A DNA stretch of 64,000 bases from Streptomyces sp. NBC_01465. GTDB taxonomy: Bacteria; Actinomycetota; Actinomycetes; Streptomycetales; Streptomycetaceae. The notes under the pieces were generated by a model. That model was given only the letters and a program-made list of their open reading frames with translations, was not told where the DNA came from and ran no database searches. This document shows positions 1-7,655 of this stretch, piece by piece. The stretch is taken from contig NZ_CP109467.1 of NCBI RefSeq assembly GCF_036227325.1, positions 2,046,001-2,110,000 on the forward strand, written 5' to 3'. The number at the start of each line of letters is the position of its first letter. Positions within the stretch are counted from its first letter, which is position 1. The translations under genes were made by a program, and so were the position numbers.

Positions 1-528
1 GACGACGAGGCGTATGCCCGGGGTGTCGTACTCCGAGTAGGTCCACGTCCCGTCGCTCCGGGCGGCGTCCGCATTGAGCACCACACCCGGCGCGGCAACC
101 GGCCGTTCACGCACCAGGTCGAGCAGCAACTCCGGTGCCTGGCGGGCCTCCGGCTCCGCCTCGATGAGCCAGTTCAGCCCTTCGGGCGGGACCATCGGCC
201 GTTGGCCCCCGGTGCCGAAATCCTCGAACTTCCAGATGTCGTACCGGCCTGCGCCGTCGGCCGCCTCCGGCCACTGCTGTACGACCTCCAAGTCCTCCAC
301 GTACGGATACGGGGACCCAGGATCGACCGGAACCACCAGCGGCGGAGAGACGATCCAGTCGAGGTCGGCCGGCTCCCGCGCGTCCACCCCCACCCACGCG
401 GGCATCACCATGCTCCCCCGCAACACCAGGGAGTCACCCAACGGGGACCTGGCGACGAGGTGCACCAGATGATCGAGCACAGCCCGATGCACACTGCGCC
501 GTCGTTCGCCGTCCGCGGGCCGGGTCAC
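1..528 (-). CDS. AbiEii-like nucleotidyltransferase, partial (runs off left edge)
   Basis: A minus-strand frame opens at a GTG (528) and stays open to the window edge; 176 residues are visible. LRGS at residues 36-39 followed by DLD at 55-57 matches the G-S...D-x-D layout of the minimal nucleotidyltransferase fold in AbiEii/AbiGii (DUF1814) proteins, which act as toxins of type IV toxin-antitoxin and phage-abortive systems by transferring nucleotides to RNA or protein. Its start overlaps the stop of the upstream gene by 4 nt (GTGA), so the two are probably translated together. The usual AbiEi winged-helix antitoxin is not upstream; the partner is a different protein. Toxin function is inference; it could be a housekeeping nucleotidyltransferase-like protein. 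Confidence 0.7.
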   Translation of the reverse strand, partial: MTRPADGERRRSVHRAVLDHLVHLVARSPLGDSLVLRGSMVMPAWVGVDAREPADLDWIVSPPLVVPVDPGSPYPYVEDLEVVQQWPEAADGAGRYDIWKFEDFGTGGQRPMVPPEGLNWLIEAEPEARQAPELLLDLVRERPVAAPGVVLNADAARSDGTWTYSEYDTPGIRLVV

Positions 529-1172
529 CGGACATCCGCCTTCTCCTCGATCCACCCGCTGTCCAGGGCGGGTCGGTCGTCGTGCACGACGAACTCCTCC
601 TCCACCTCGACGGCCTTGAATCCCACCGCCGCCAGGGCGTCGAGCAGCGCGTCGAGTCGGCGGCGGGCCTCGGCGCGGCCGACGTCGCGGCAGCGCTGTG
701 TGATGAAGCGTTCATGCCCGCTCGCACCCAGTTCACGGCGGGCGTTGCGCGACACATGGGCGGTGTGCCGTTCGGCGAGTTCGCGTACCGCCGCCACCTC
801 GGACTCATCGGCCAGAGCGACCTTGACGTGGTGCTCGAAGTAGCAGCCGGGAGGGAGCTCCTGGGCTTCGGCGGCCGTCCGCGGCACGTCCTCGTTCCAC
901 GGTGCTGCCTCGATCTTCACGCGCGCGACGCCGAACCCCTCGGCCTCCAGCCGCTCGACCCAGGTCAGCGCGGCCTCCCGTTGCGCCGGCAGGCCACCGT
1001 GGCCGCGCACGGTCAGCATCGGCTGTTCAGGGGTCGCGCCCCGGTCGAGCACGATCCGCGTGTACTTCACACGGTGGTGCGCCGCCCACCGACGTATGCG
1101 GCCCTCGTCACCGGCCATGGCGCCAGGCACCACGGTGAGGTGTGTCTCGAACTCCCCCGCAAAACCCTTCAT
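525..1172 (-). CDS. Conserved protein with two tandem copies of a ~90-residue domain
   Basis: I recognise no named family. The 215-residue product (ATG at 1172; an upstream TTG at 1211 is less likely) appears to be an internal duplication. The first half begins FETHLTV and ends GFGVARVKIEAAP; the second begins FEHHVKV and ends GFKAVEVEEEFV, with an alpha-helical stretch before each GF. There is no signal peptide or membrane segment, so it is probably cytoplasmic. It is coupled through a GTGA overlap to the downstream nucleotidyltransferase, so it is either that enzyme's antitoxin/regulator or its co-substrate partner. The pairing and coupling are seen; the role is inferred. Confidence 0.65.
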   Translation of the reverse strand: MKGFAGEFETHLTVVPGAMAGDEGRIRRWAAHHRVKYTRIVLDRGATPEQPMLTVRGHGGLPAQREAALTWVERLEAEGFGVARVKIEAAPWNEDVPRTAAEAQELPPGCYFEHHVKVALADESEVAAVRELAERHTAHVSRNARRELGASGHERFITQRCRDVGRAEARRRLDALLDALAAVGFKAVEVEEEFVVHDDRPALDSGWIEEKADVR

Positions 1173-1300
1173 TCCCACCCCGCACACGCCCGTCCGTTCA
1201 CCAGCGGCCAACGATACGGACAGCCAGCCCCACCCTCGACCCCGCCGGCAAGGGCCGCATACGGTGGGCGCGCCGAGACCCCCGGAATGACCGAGGCCCC

Positions 1301-2398
1301 ATGAAGCACACGCGATTCGAGCCGGGCAGCACTCCGCACCTGCCCCTACCGACCGGACCCCATGCGGTCGGCGCCACGTCGCTGCACCTCACGGACGGTT
1401 CCCGCCCCGATCCCTGGGCGCCCGAGGCGGGTGCGCGCGAACTCATGGTCTCCCTGTGGAGCCCGACGGCCTCGCCGAGCGGGCGGCGCGCCCCGTACAT
1501 GACGCCGACGGAATCGGAGCTGTTCCTCAAAGAGGCGGGCATCCCCGGACCATCGGACGTGTTGAGTACGACACGGACCAACGCCTCCGCCGACGCGCAA
1601 CCGGCAGGGCCCGAGCGCGGTCTGCCGCTGGTCGTGCTCTCCCCCGGCTTCACCAAGCCCCGCGCGACGCTGACCACCCTCGCCGAGGACCTGGCCAGCC
1701 ACGGCTACATGGTGGCCGCGATCGACCACACCTACGAAAGCGTCGCCACTGCCTTCCCGGACGGGCGGGTCACCACCTGCACGGCCGGCGAGGTCACGCA
1801 TGACGAAGCGTTCTGGCAGCGGCTGGTCAAGGGCAGGGCCGCCGACGTCTCCTTCGTACTGGACGAACTGACCGGGCCACACGCGAAATGGGACGCTGCC
1901 CGACTCATCGACCCATCCAGGATCGCCATGGTGGGCCACTCCGTCGGCGGTGCGAGCGCCATCACGTCCATGCTGGCCGACGCCCGTGTGTGCGCGGGTA
2001 TCAACATCGACGGCACGACCCACTTCCCGATCCCGAACAGCGGCCTGACCCGACCGTTCCTGTTCCTCGGTAGGCAGTCCCAGTACAGCCCCGGCAGCGG
2101 CGGCGCGGCCGCCACCTGGGAACGCGACTGGCACCACCTGCTCGGGTGGAAGCGATGGCTCGTAGTGGCCGGAGCCGAACACGCCTCCTTCACCGATGTC
2201 GGGCTGCTGGCCGAGCAGTTCGAGATCGAGATGGGCGCCGACCTGCCCGCGGTGCGTGCCTCGGAGATCGTCCGCAGGTACACCCGAGCGTTCCTGGATC
2301 TGCACCTGCGCGACCGGCCTCAGCCCCTCCTGGAGGGACCTTCCCAGCACTATCCGAAGATCGAGTTCTGCACCCCGAAAACAGGCACCTCCATCTGA
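1301..2398 (+). CDS. Alpha/beta hydrolase, PAF-acetylhydrolase-like
   Basis: The 365-residue product has the nucleophile elbow GHSVGG (GxSxG) in the middle, preceded by LPLVVLSPGF (oxyanion-loop strand) and LASHGYMVAAIDH. This order is typical of the platelet-activating-factor acetylhydrolase/dienelactone-hydrolase group of serine esterases. The catalytic Asp and His probably lie in the C-terminal third, where GAEHASFTD carries the His. The start at the ATG 1301 (MKHTRF) is chosen because CCGAGG lies just upstream; an in-frame extension to 1142 overlaps the divergent gene and lacks protein-like composition. No convincing secretion signal is seen, so it is probably a cytoplasmic esterase of unknown substrate. 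It is convergent with the kinase-like gene 22 nt away. Confidence 0.75.
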   Translation: MKHTRFEPGSTPHLPLPTGPHAVGATSLHLTDGSRPDPWAPEAGARELMVSLWSPTASPSGRRAPYMTPTESELFLKEAGIPGPSDVLSTTRTNASADAQPAGPERGLPLVVLSPGFTKPRATLTTLAEDLASHGYMVAAIDHTYESVATAFPDGRVTTCTAGEVTHDEAFWQRLVKGRAADVSFVLDELTGPHAKWDAARLIDPSRIAMVGHSVGGASAITSMLADARVCAGINIDGTTHFPIPNSGLTRPFLFLGRQSQYSPGSGGAAATWERDWHHLLGWKRWLVVAGAEHASFTDVGLLAEQFEIEMGADLPAVRASEIVRRYTRAFLDLHLRDRPQPLLEGPSQHYPKIEFCTPKTGTSI

Positions 2399-2420
2399 CC
2401 CGACGCCGCTTCCGAGTGCA

Positions 2421-3101
2421 TCAGCGCTCCCCGCGGAATTCCCAGGTCGGCCGATGGAGCTGATCGTTGTGCACGACGATGTCGGCGTGGTCGGTGGGGA
2501 CGGCGGTCGCGAAGTAGAGCTGCTGGGCGGGGATATAGCGGTGGCGCCAGGACCGTTCGATATCGGCTGCGGACTCTGCCAGGGCTGCCCCTCGATCCCG
2601 GGCGCGCTCCACCGTCTGCTCGAAGGGGACGGACACGAAGATGCTCAGGTCCCACCGGTCGATGAGTTCCGGGCGCAGGAGAAAGACACCGTCGAAGAAC
2701 AGCACGGCGTCTGCGGGGGCGGTCGTGGCCGGCGGGGACGACGGGGTGTCGGTGTCTCTGTCGTAGACCATGTGCTGGAACTTACGGTCTCCGCCCGGGC
2801 CCAGCGGATCGAGCAGGACCCGGCACACCGCGCCGTGGTCGTGGGCGTCGAAGTAGCAGCCTTCGGCCGAGTACTGGCCGCGTCGGTAGCGCTGTGCACG
2901 GGGGAAGAGGAAGTCGTCGACGGTCGCGCGGATGACCGCGCGGTCCTGCGCGCGCAGTACGACGGCGAGTTCCTTGGCCAGCGTGGTCTTGCCGGAGGCG
3001 GGCGGCCCGTCGATGGCGACCCGCAGCGGGTGCGCGGTCGTGACGGACCTGATCGCCTCGGCCAACCGGCTGATGAGCTCGCCGCGGGTGCCTTGGTCCA
3101 T
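2421..3101 (-). CDS. Uridine kinase-like P-loop protein
   Basis: The 226-residue product has the Walker A motif GPPASGKTT near residue 35, VDDFLFP a little later (switch region of uridine kinase/phosphoribulokinase enzymes) and FFDGVFLLRPEL, matching the Walker B/lid area of the family. Such enzymes phosphorylate uridine or related small molecules with ATP. Actinobacterial proteins of this type are often annotated only as uridine kinase, and the real substrate is uncertain. Start at ATG 3101, preceded by AGAGG; the upstream extension in the same frame is low-complexity and rejected. It stands alone and converges on the esterase gene. Confidence 0.75.
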   Translation of the reverse strand: MDQGTRGELISRLAEAIRSVTTAHPLRVAIDGPPASGKTTLAKELAVVLRAQDRAVIRATVDDFLFPRAQRYRRGQYSAEGCYFDAHDHGAVCRVLLDPLGPGGDRKFQHMVYDRDTDTPSSPPATTAPADAVLFFDGVFLLRPELIDRWDLSIFVSVPFEQTVERARDRGAALAESAADIERSWRHRYIPAQQLYFATAVPTDHADIVVHNDQLHRPTWEFRGER

Positions 3102-3193
3102 TGCTGCCTCTCTCGCGGTGTCTCTGCTGAGCACGGCACATCGGGCTGCGGTCACCGGCTCGCATTCGACGCCTCGATGGTAATTTCCCGGAG

Positions 3194-3574
3194 GTGGTGG
3201 GAGGGGTGAGCAGGCCGGTGGACAGGCAGTTGCGGCATGCCGCTGTTGTGGCGCTCGGCGAACTCGGGCGAAGCCACGACTACCGCGACCGCGCGGATGC
3301 CGGTCATGGCCTGGCAGGGTTCGCCGAGATGCAGGAGGCACTGGGGCCATTGCAGGAGCTCGTGCTCGACCCTGGCGACACCTACGTCACCAGGGTGACC
3401 ACTGAAGCCCTGCTCCGACGAAAGGACAGGGCCGGGCTGACGGCGGTCGCGTCCGCGCTGGCAGTTGCCGGCCCGAATCACGGGGATTGGATCCACACCG
3501 CAGTCGTCGACGTATTCAGCGACACCGCCCGCCCGGCCCCCGCAAGCGCCGCACGCAGCTCACGCGACTGCTGA
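3194..3574 (+). CDS. HEAT-repeat-like protein, possibly truncated
   Basis: A 126-residue frame with segments RQLRHAAVVALGELGRS, RDRADAGHGLAGFAEM and TRVTTEALLRRKD that read as short paired helices of the HEAT/armadillo type, usually protein-binding scaffolds. Homologues I remember in Streptomyces continue with further helical repeats; here the last 20 residues (TARPAPASAARSSRDC) look unrelated, so the 3' end may be decayed. The start is uncertain: GTG codons at 3194, 3197 and 3206 are all possible. An IS256 element sits 110 nt downstream, so local rearrangement is plausible. Confidence 0.45.
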   Translation: MVGGVSRPVDRQLRHAAVVALGELGRSHDYRDRADAGHGLAGFAEMQEALGPLQELVLDPGDTYVTRVTTEALLRRKDRAGLTAVASALAVAGPNHGDWIHTAVVDVFSDTARPAPASAARSSRDC

Positions 3575-3676
3575 ATGCCCACCACAGAGCAGCGAGTACG
3601 CCCACCGTCGCAGGCACGGGCGGGCTTCGTCGCTTACGCGGCGGCGACCTGAGGCCTCTCCTACCTGGTTCCCCTG

Positions 3677-3684
3677 GTCGGGGG
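3677..3684. repeat. Target-site duplication, left copy
   Basis: GTCGGGGG directly abuts the left terminal repeat of the IS; the identical octamer follows the right terminal repeat at 5110. Confidence 0.85.
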
Positions 3685-3709
3685 GATGGCGTCCCGCTGA
3701 GTGGTGTAG
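3685..3709. repeat. IS left terminal inverted repeat
   Basis: 25 bp that match the reverse complement of 5085-5109 at 20 positions; the inner 19 bp have one mismatch. Confidence 0.88.
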
Positions 3710-3842
3710 CCGATCCGGGTCTTGGAATGCGCGGGTGTCTGCCCGGGGCGTGCGCCCGCTGGTGGTGACTGCTCCCTGACCAAGGGGCAGGCCATCGCGT
3801 AAGTCTCCCTGGTGAACGGCCAGTTCAACCGAGGAGGACGCG

Positions 3843-5084
3843 ATGGCCTTGTCCCAGTCTGACCTGATGCGGCTGCTGGAGTCACTACGTACGGCCGATG
3901 GAATCGAGTCGATCAGGGTGTTGTGCGAGCGGATCCTGCAAGAACTCATCGAAGCCGAAGCGACCGAGGCCATCGGTGCTGCCCCCGGTGAGCACTCGAG
4001 CGACCGTGTGGCCTGGCGCAATGGCCATCGTGACCGGCTGCTGACCTCGCAGGCCGGCGACTTGGACCTGAAGATTCCCAAGGTGCGGAGCGGGTCGTTC
4101 TTCCCCTCGTTGCTGGAACGCCGACGGCGTATCGACAGGGCTCTGTTCGCCGTGGTGATGGAGGCATACGTGCACGGTGTGTCCACCCGGTCGGTCGATG
4201 ACCTGGTCAAAGCACTCGGTGCGGACAGCGGGATCTCGAAGTCCGAGGTGTCGCGGATCTGCGGCGAACTCGACGCGGAACTCACCGCGTTCAAGGAACG
4301 GCCTCTGGACCACACGGTCTTCCCCTACGTCTTCCTGGACGCGACGTACTGCAAGGCGCGGGTGAACCACCGGATCGTCTCGCAGGCGGTGGTCATCGCG
4401 ACCGGGATCTCGGCGAGCGGGCACCGCGAGGTCCTTGGACTGATGGTCGGCGACAGCGAGTCAAAGCCGTTCTGGACCACGTTCCTTCGCAGCCTGCGCT
4501 CCCGCGGCCTGGACAACGTCCAGCTGGTGATTTCCGATTCGCACAGCGGTCTGGTGGCCGCGATCCGCACCGTGTTCCTCGGATCGGCCTGGCAAAGGTG
4601 CCGCGTCCACTTCGTGCGCGACGTCTTCTCGGTGATCGAGAAGGGCTCCGGGGAGATGGTCGCGGCAACGATCCGTACCATCTTCGCGCAGACGACCGCC
4701 GAGACCGTCCGCGCCCAGCTCAACGTGGTGGCCGACATGCTCGGACGCCAGTTTCCCAAGGTCAAGGCCATGTTGCTGGAAGCCGCACCGGACATCACCG
4801 CGTTCGCGGACTTCCCGCCCGCGCACTGGAAGAAGATCTGGTCCACGAACCCGCTGGAGCGGCTGAACCGAGAGATCAAACGCAGGACCGATGTCGTCCA
4901 AGTCTTCCCCAACCCCGCCGCCCTCGACCGCCTCGCCGCCGCGGTCCTGGCCGAACTCCACGACGAGTGGCAGGTCTTCGACCGCCGCTACCTCTCCGAA
5001 GGCTCCATGGCCGAACTCTTCACCGACAAGCCCACACCGCAACGAAAGATCCCCACACAACCGGAACCCAACAAGCTCGACTGA
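3843..5084 (+). CDS. IS256-family transposase (Mutator-type DDE)
   Basis: The 413-residue transposase is of usual family length. The DDE triad can be placed at FLDATY (first Asp), VISDSHSG (second Asp) and STNPLERLNREIKRRT (Glu), the last being the hallmark of IS256/Mutator transposases. The N-terminal half carries the RNGHRDR segment common to the family. A strong ribosome site (GAGGAGG) lies 6 nt before the ATG at 3843. The frame is intact, so the element is potentially active. The gene fills the space between the terminal repeats, stopping one nucleotide before the right repeat begins. Confidence 0.95.
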   Translation: MALSQSDLMRLLESLRTADGIESIRVLCERILQELIEAEATEAIGAAPGEHSSDRVAWRNGHRDRLLTSQAGDLDLKIPKVRSGSFFPSLLERRRRIDRALFAVVMEAYVHGVSTRSVDDLVKALGADSGISKSEVSRICGELDAELTAFKERPLDHTVFPYVFLDATYCKARVNHRIVSQAVVIATGISASGHREVLGLMVGDSESKPFWTTFLRSLRSRGLDNVQLVISDSHSGLVAAIRTVFLGSAWQRCRVHFVRDVFSVIEKGSGEMVAATIRTIFAQTTAETVRAQLNVVADMLGRQFPKVKAMLLEAAPDITAFADFPPAHWKKIWSTNPLERLNREIKRRTDVVQVFPNPAALDRLAAAVLAELHDEWQVFDRRYLSEGSMAELFTDKPTPQRKIPTQPEPNKLD

Positions 5085-5109
5085 CTACACCACTCGGCGG
5101 GACATGACC
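5085..5109. repeat. IS right terminal inverted repeat
   Basis: Inverted partner of 3685-3709, immediately after the transposase stop codon. Confidence 0.88.
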
Positions 5110-5117
5110 GTCGGGGG
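5110..5117. repeat. Target-site duplication, right copy
   Basis: GTCGGGGG, identical to 3677-3684. Confidence 0.85.
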
Positions 5118-5461
5118 CTTCGTTGGGTGGGTCTCCCTGTCAACCGACGCCGGGAGTGTGCGCGCCTCCAGGGCCAGCGTCAATGGCGCTCCCTGCGGTC
5201 GCGTCGGCTGCGCCGATTCCGCTGCGCTCCACCCTTGACCCCGTCCCTTCCGGCGCTGGGGTTGGCGGCTATCGGTCGGCAGGGAGGCCTGGCCACAGTG
5301 GGGAGGGGACCTGGGGTGTGGGTGGCCCGGACCGGAAGGGCCGGGGCCGGGGTGGGCCCGGGGCTGCGGGCGGCGGACCGGCGCCCGGGTGCGGCTGCGC
5401 CCGCAACAGCGGCCCGGCCCTGGTGGCCCGTGGCGCGATGGGTGCGCGGTGGCCGGTTCGC

Positions 5462-5552
5462 GCACCACTTGAATGGGGCAGTTGCTCGCGGCTCGGCGTC
5501 AACCACCTGCCCGTTGGCTCGACTTCATGCCCCGCTGGTCACCGCCCGGTGG
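5462..5552 (+). repeat. Inverted arm A (partner of 5975-6065)
   Basis: Aligns without gaps to the reverse complement of 5975-6065 at roughly 70% identity, including exact blocks GCACCACTTG (5462-5471), GGCGTCAAC and a 17-mer TTCATGCCCCGCTGGTC at 5524-5540. Confidence 0.8.
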
Positions 5553-5610
5553 GGGACGAGGCGGTGCGCGAGGGGCTCGGCGGGTGTGCGGGGTGTGCCC
5601 CGGGTGGTGC

Positions 5611-5645
5611 GGCGCGGATGTTCGGTCTCGCCGAACCTCCGCGCC
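5611..5645. repeat. Hairpin 1: 15-bp arms, 5-nt loop
   Basis: Arms 5611-5625 and 5631-5645 pair at 14 of 15 positions; loop TCTCG. The arm shares the GCGGAGGT(T/C)CGG theme with hairpin 2. Confidence 0.8.
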
Positions 5646-5698
5646 ACAGAACCCCCTAGCGCGCCCCCGTTCGCCCCGCTTGGATGGCGCGGCCGTCA

Positions 5699-5745
5699 CT
5701 GCGAGATGCGGAGGTCCGGCCCCACCGGACCTCCGCATCTCGCAG
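5699..5745. repeat. Hairpin 2: perfect 21-bp arms, 5-nt loop
   Basis: Arms 5699-5719 and 5725-5745 are perfectly complementary; loop CCCCA. No T-run follows on either strand and no gene ends nearby, so an ordinary intrinsic terminator is not an obvious explanation. Confidence 0.9.
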
Positions 5746-5886
5746 CGGCCCAAGCCGCCACCCGCCACCCCTCGCACACCCCATTTGCCCCACTCTGCGC
5801 TACCTGGCCTCCACCCCGGGGAGCCAATCCTCACCCCCAGCGCACATTCACTCCCCACACCCTCCCGCCGGGTGCCCGATCCCCCG

Positions 5887-5952
5887 TTACGGCCGGAAAC
5901 GGACACCAGGCGCACTCATATGTCTGCTATGCCTGTCCGTTTCCGGCAGTAA
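5887..5952. repeat. Hairpin 3: 19-bp arms, 28-nt loop
   Basis: Arms 5887-5905 and 5934-5952 pair at 18 of 19 positions; the loop contains the palindrome CATATG. Confidence 0.85.
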
Positions 5953-5974
5953 CCCGGGGTAACACCCCACTCGA

Positions 5975-6065
5975 CCACCGGACAGCGACCAGCGGGGCAT
6001 GAACACCCGCCCCACGACCACCCGTTGACGCCAAGCCGAGACCGGCAGCCCCATGCAAGTGGTGC
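5975..6065 (-). repeat. Inverted arm B (partner of 5462-5552)
   Basis: Reverse complement of arm A with about 30% divergence; contains the complement of the shared 17-mer at 5987-6003 and of the shared 10-mer at 6056-6065. Confidence 0.8.
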
Positions 6066-6246
6066 GACATCGACCCCCACCCCGGGGAGCGGAGCTCCAC
6101 CCCGGACGCTCTCACCCCAACCACCCCGCCGAAGTGCCCCGCAGTCGAACCGATCAGCCCCACCGGTCCGCACGAGCATCGCGGTCCACACGAAACCCCA
6201 GCCACCACGCGGCAGCAACCAGACGGACTCGCCCCCAGGGCGAGGC

Positions 6247-6267
6247 CAACGACGCGCAGCGTCGTTG
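6247..6267. repeat. Small perfect palindrome
   Basis: CAACGACGC and GCGTCGTTG separated by GCA. Confidence 0.75.
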
Positions 6268-6423
6268 ATCCCTGACACCAACAACCCGCCGAGCCGCGCG
6301 ACCGGCAACCCGCCCGCGCCCCCCACCTGTTCGCTGTAGCCAGCCTCTTTGCGCCGAAGGCGCGAAACGAGCCCGCCACACAACCACCCACCCGAAGCCC
6401 ACCACCGGACCCCACAGCAACAT

Positions 6424-6816
6424 TCAGGACAGGAAGCGTTCAACCGCCTCGCGCGCGCGGGCATTTGACGTTGCCGCCTCCGTCAGTGCCTGGGCCAAGG
6501 AGTCGATCCATTCGTCCAGGCCCACCTCGCGGCGCGACAGCACCACACCCCGCACCTCGTGGCGGATCTCCCCCGTCATCCGGCCCCGGTCCATCCGCAG
6601 CGCAAGCCTCTGCTCCCCCAGCGACACGTCCAGTTCGGCCACCGAGCCCTCGCGGCCCGCCACCCGTTCCGCTACGGATCGTTTGCGCTTGATCCGTACG
6701 GATCCCTGCGGCAGCGAGTCCGCCAGGTTCGTCGACAGGACGTTCGCGTAGAGGTTCAGGTCCGCGCTGTCCTGGCGCAGTGCCGCCGCCAGCATCGCCA
6801 CGTCTCGCTCAGGCAT
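6424..6816 (-). CDS. Hypothetical protein, third gene of the YbjQ-like operon
   Basis: No family is recognised for this 130-residue soluble protein. It has a helical N-terminus, a central basic segment (VRIKRKRSVAERVAG), a beta-rich middle (GSVAELDVSLGEQRLALRMDRGR) and a helical C-terminus ending near DEWIDSLAQALTEAA. Its ATG (6816) lies inside the end of the upstream gene (8-nt overlap, 6809-6816), so it is translationally coupled to the double YbjQ protein and probably works with it. No signal peptide or membrane helix is seen. Confidence 0.75.
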   Translation of the reverse strand: MPERDVAMLAAALRQDSADLNLYANVLSTNLADSLPQGSVRIKRKRSVAERVAGREGSVAELDVSLGEQRLALRMDRGRMTGEIRHEVRGVVLSRREVGLDEWIDSLAQALTEAATSNARAREAVERFLS

Positions 6817-7654
6817 CGAGGCTCAGCACCATCGTCGGGCGTTCGATCACGTGGTCGTCGCGCAGCGGGCGCACCGCCGTCCCGATCGCGAAGAACTCCG
6901 TCGTGTGCGATCCCCACGTGTGCGAGTGCTGGCGCAACTGCACCGCCACGATGCCCTCCGCCCCCAGCGCCTGGCCCTCCGACTGCATCCGGCCCATCGC
7001 CAACTCCCGCGCGTCGTACAGCGCTTGCGTGAACTGTTCGATCTCCACGTTGCGGCCCGTGTTCCCCAGCGCCTGCGTGAAGCGCTGGTGGGCCACGTGG
7101 TAGACGCACGATCCCATCACCAGGTCCAGCGGCGCGTACCCGGCCCTGATCAGCGTCCAGAACTCCTGGCCGGAGAGGTCCGAAGTGAACGGCTTGCCCT
7201 TTACGTTGAGCCACGTTCCGCCCGGGCCCGGGTCCGCCTCGTCCGCCTTCACCGCCGTACCTACCGCAATGAACTCCGCGATGTCCGAGCCGAATTCCTT
7301 GAACTCGATGTCCAGGCGCACCCCGACGATCCCGTCCGCACCCAGCGCGCTCGCCTCCGCTTCCATGCGGCTCATCGCCAACTCGCGGGCGTGATACATC
7401 GCTTGGGAGAGCTTCGTCAGCTCCTGGTTCTTCGTCCACCGGCCCAGCTGGATGCCCACGTGGTACACCGACGAGCCCAGCACCAGACCCAGCGGGCGGA
7501 AACCGGCCTCCCTCACCAGCAGGAACTCGTTCACCGTCAGGTCCGAGGTGAAGAGCGAGCCCTTCTGCCCCGGCTTCAGCTGCGCGAGCCGACGCATCGC
7601 GTCCTCGGGCACGCCCTCCGCCGCCAGTCGTTCCTGCCCAGTTCGCTCGCTCAT
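6809..7654 (-). CDS. Tandem YbjQ/UPF0145 (heavy-metal-binding-like) protein
   Basis: The 281-residue product contains two copies of the YbjQ-type domain (PF01906, called heavy-metal-binding although no metal role is established). Copy one spans about residues 35-135: LGLVLGSSVYHVG, then AMSRMEAEASALGADGIVGVRL, then AEFIAVGTAV. Copy two spans about 150-265: LDLVMGSCVYHVA, AMGRMQSEGQALGAEGIVAVQL, TEFFAIGTAV. The family forms beta-rich oligomers. One nucleotide separates it from the upstream gene's stop and it overlaps the downstream gene by 8 nt. ATG at 7654. Confidence 0.85.
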   Translation of the reverse strand: MSERTGQERLAAEGVPEDAMRRLAQLKPGQKGSLFTSDLTVNEFLLVREAGFRPLGLVLGSSVYHVGIQLGRWTKNQELTKLSQAMYHARELAMSRMEAEASALGADGIVGVRLDIEFKEFGSDIAEFIAVGTAVKADEADPGPGGTWLNVKGKPFTSDLSGQEFWTLIRAGYAPLDLVMGSCVYHVAHQRFTQALGNTGRNVEIEQFTQALYDARELAMGRMQSEGQALGAEGIVAVQLRQHSHTWGSHTTEFFAIGTAVRPLRDDHVIERPTMVLSLDA

Positions 7655-7655
7655 G

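Larger units (their letters stand above)
3685..5109 (+). mobile_element. IS256-family insertion sequence, complete, 1425 bp
   Basis: Terminal inverted repeats of 25 bp (20 matches) lie at 3685-3709 and 5085-5109, sharing the core GAGTGGTGTAG. Exactly outside them is an 8-bp direct repeat GTCGGGGG at 3677-3684 and 5110-5117, the target-duplication length expected of this family. One intact transposase occupies the interior. The perfect target duplication and intact frame indicate a fairly recent insertion. No resistance or passenger gene is carried. Confidence 0.92.
5118..6423. other. 1.3-kb palindrome-rich stretch without a credible gene
   Basis: Open frames exist here in several registers but they are Pro/Arg/Gly low-complexity, overlap on both strands, lack ribosome sites and resemble no family, so I call none. 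What is present is structure: two ~91-bp imperfect inverted arms, three long hairpins between them and a smaller palindrome at 6247-6267, all listed separately. The IS sits exactly at its left border. It could be a decayed mobile element, a miniature inverted-repeat element, or DNA acting through structure (RNA or protein-binding site). Confidence 0.6.

Noticed and set aside
5127..6002. Long open frame in the palindrome-rich island
   Set aside because: Composition is Pro/Arg/Gly low-complexity, frames on both strands are equally open, no ribosome site, no recognisable domain, and it crosses three hairpins.
3685..6423. IS plus palindromic island as one composite transposon
   Set aside because: The target duplication brackets only the IS; the island has no terminal repeats matching the IS ends.
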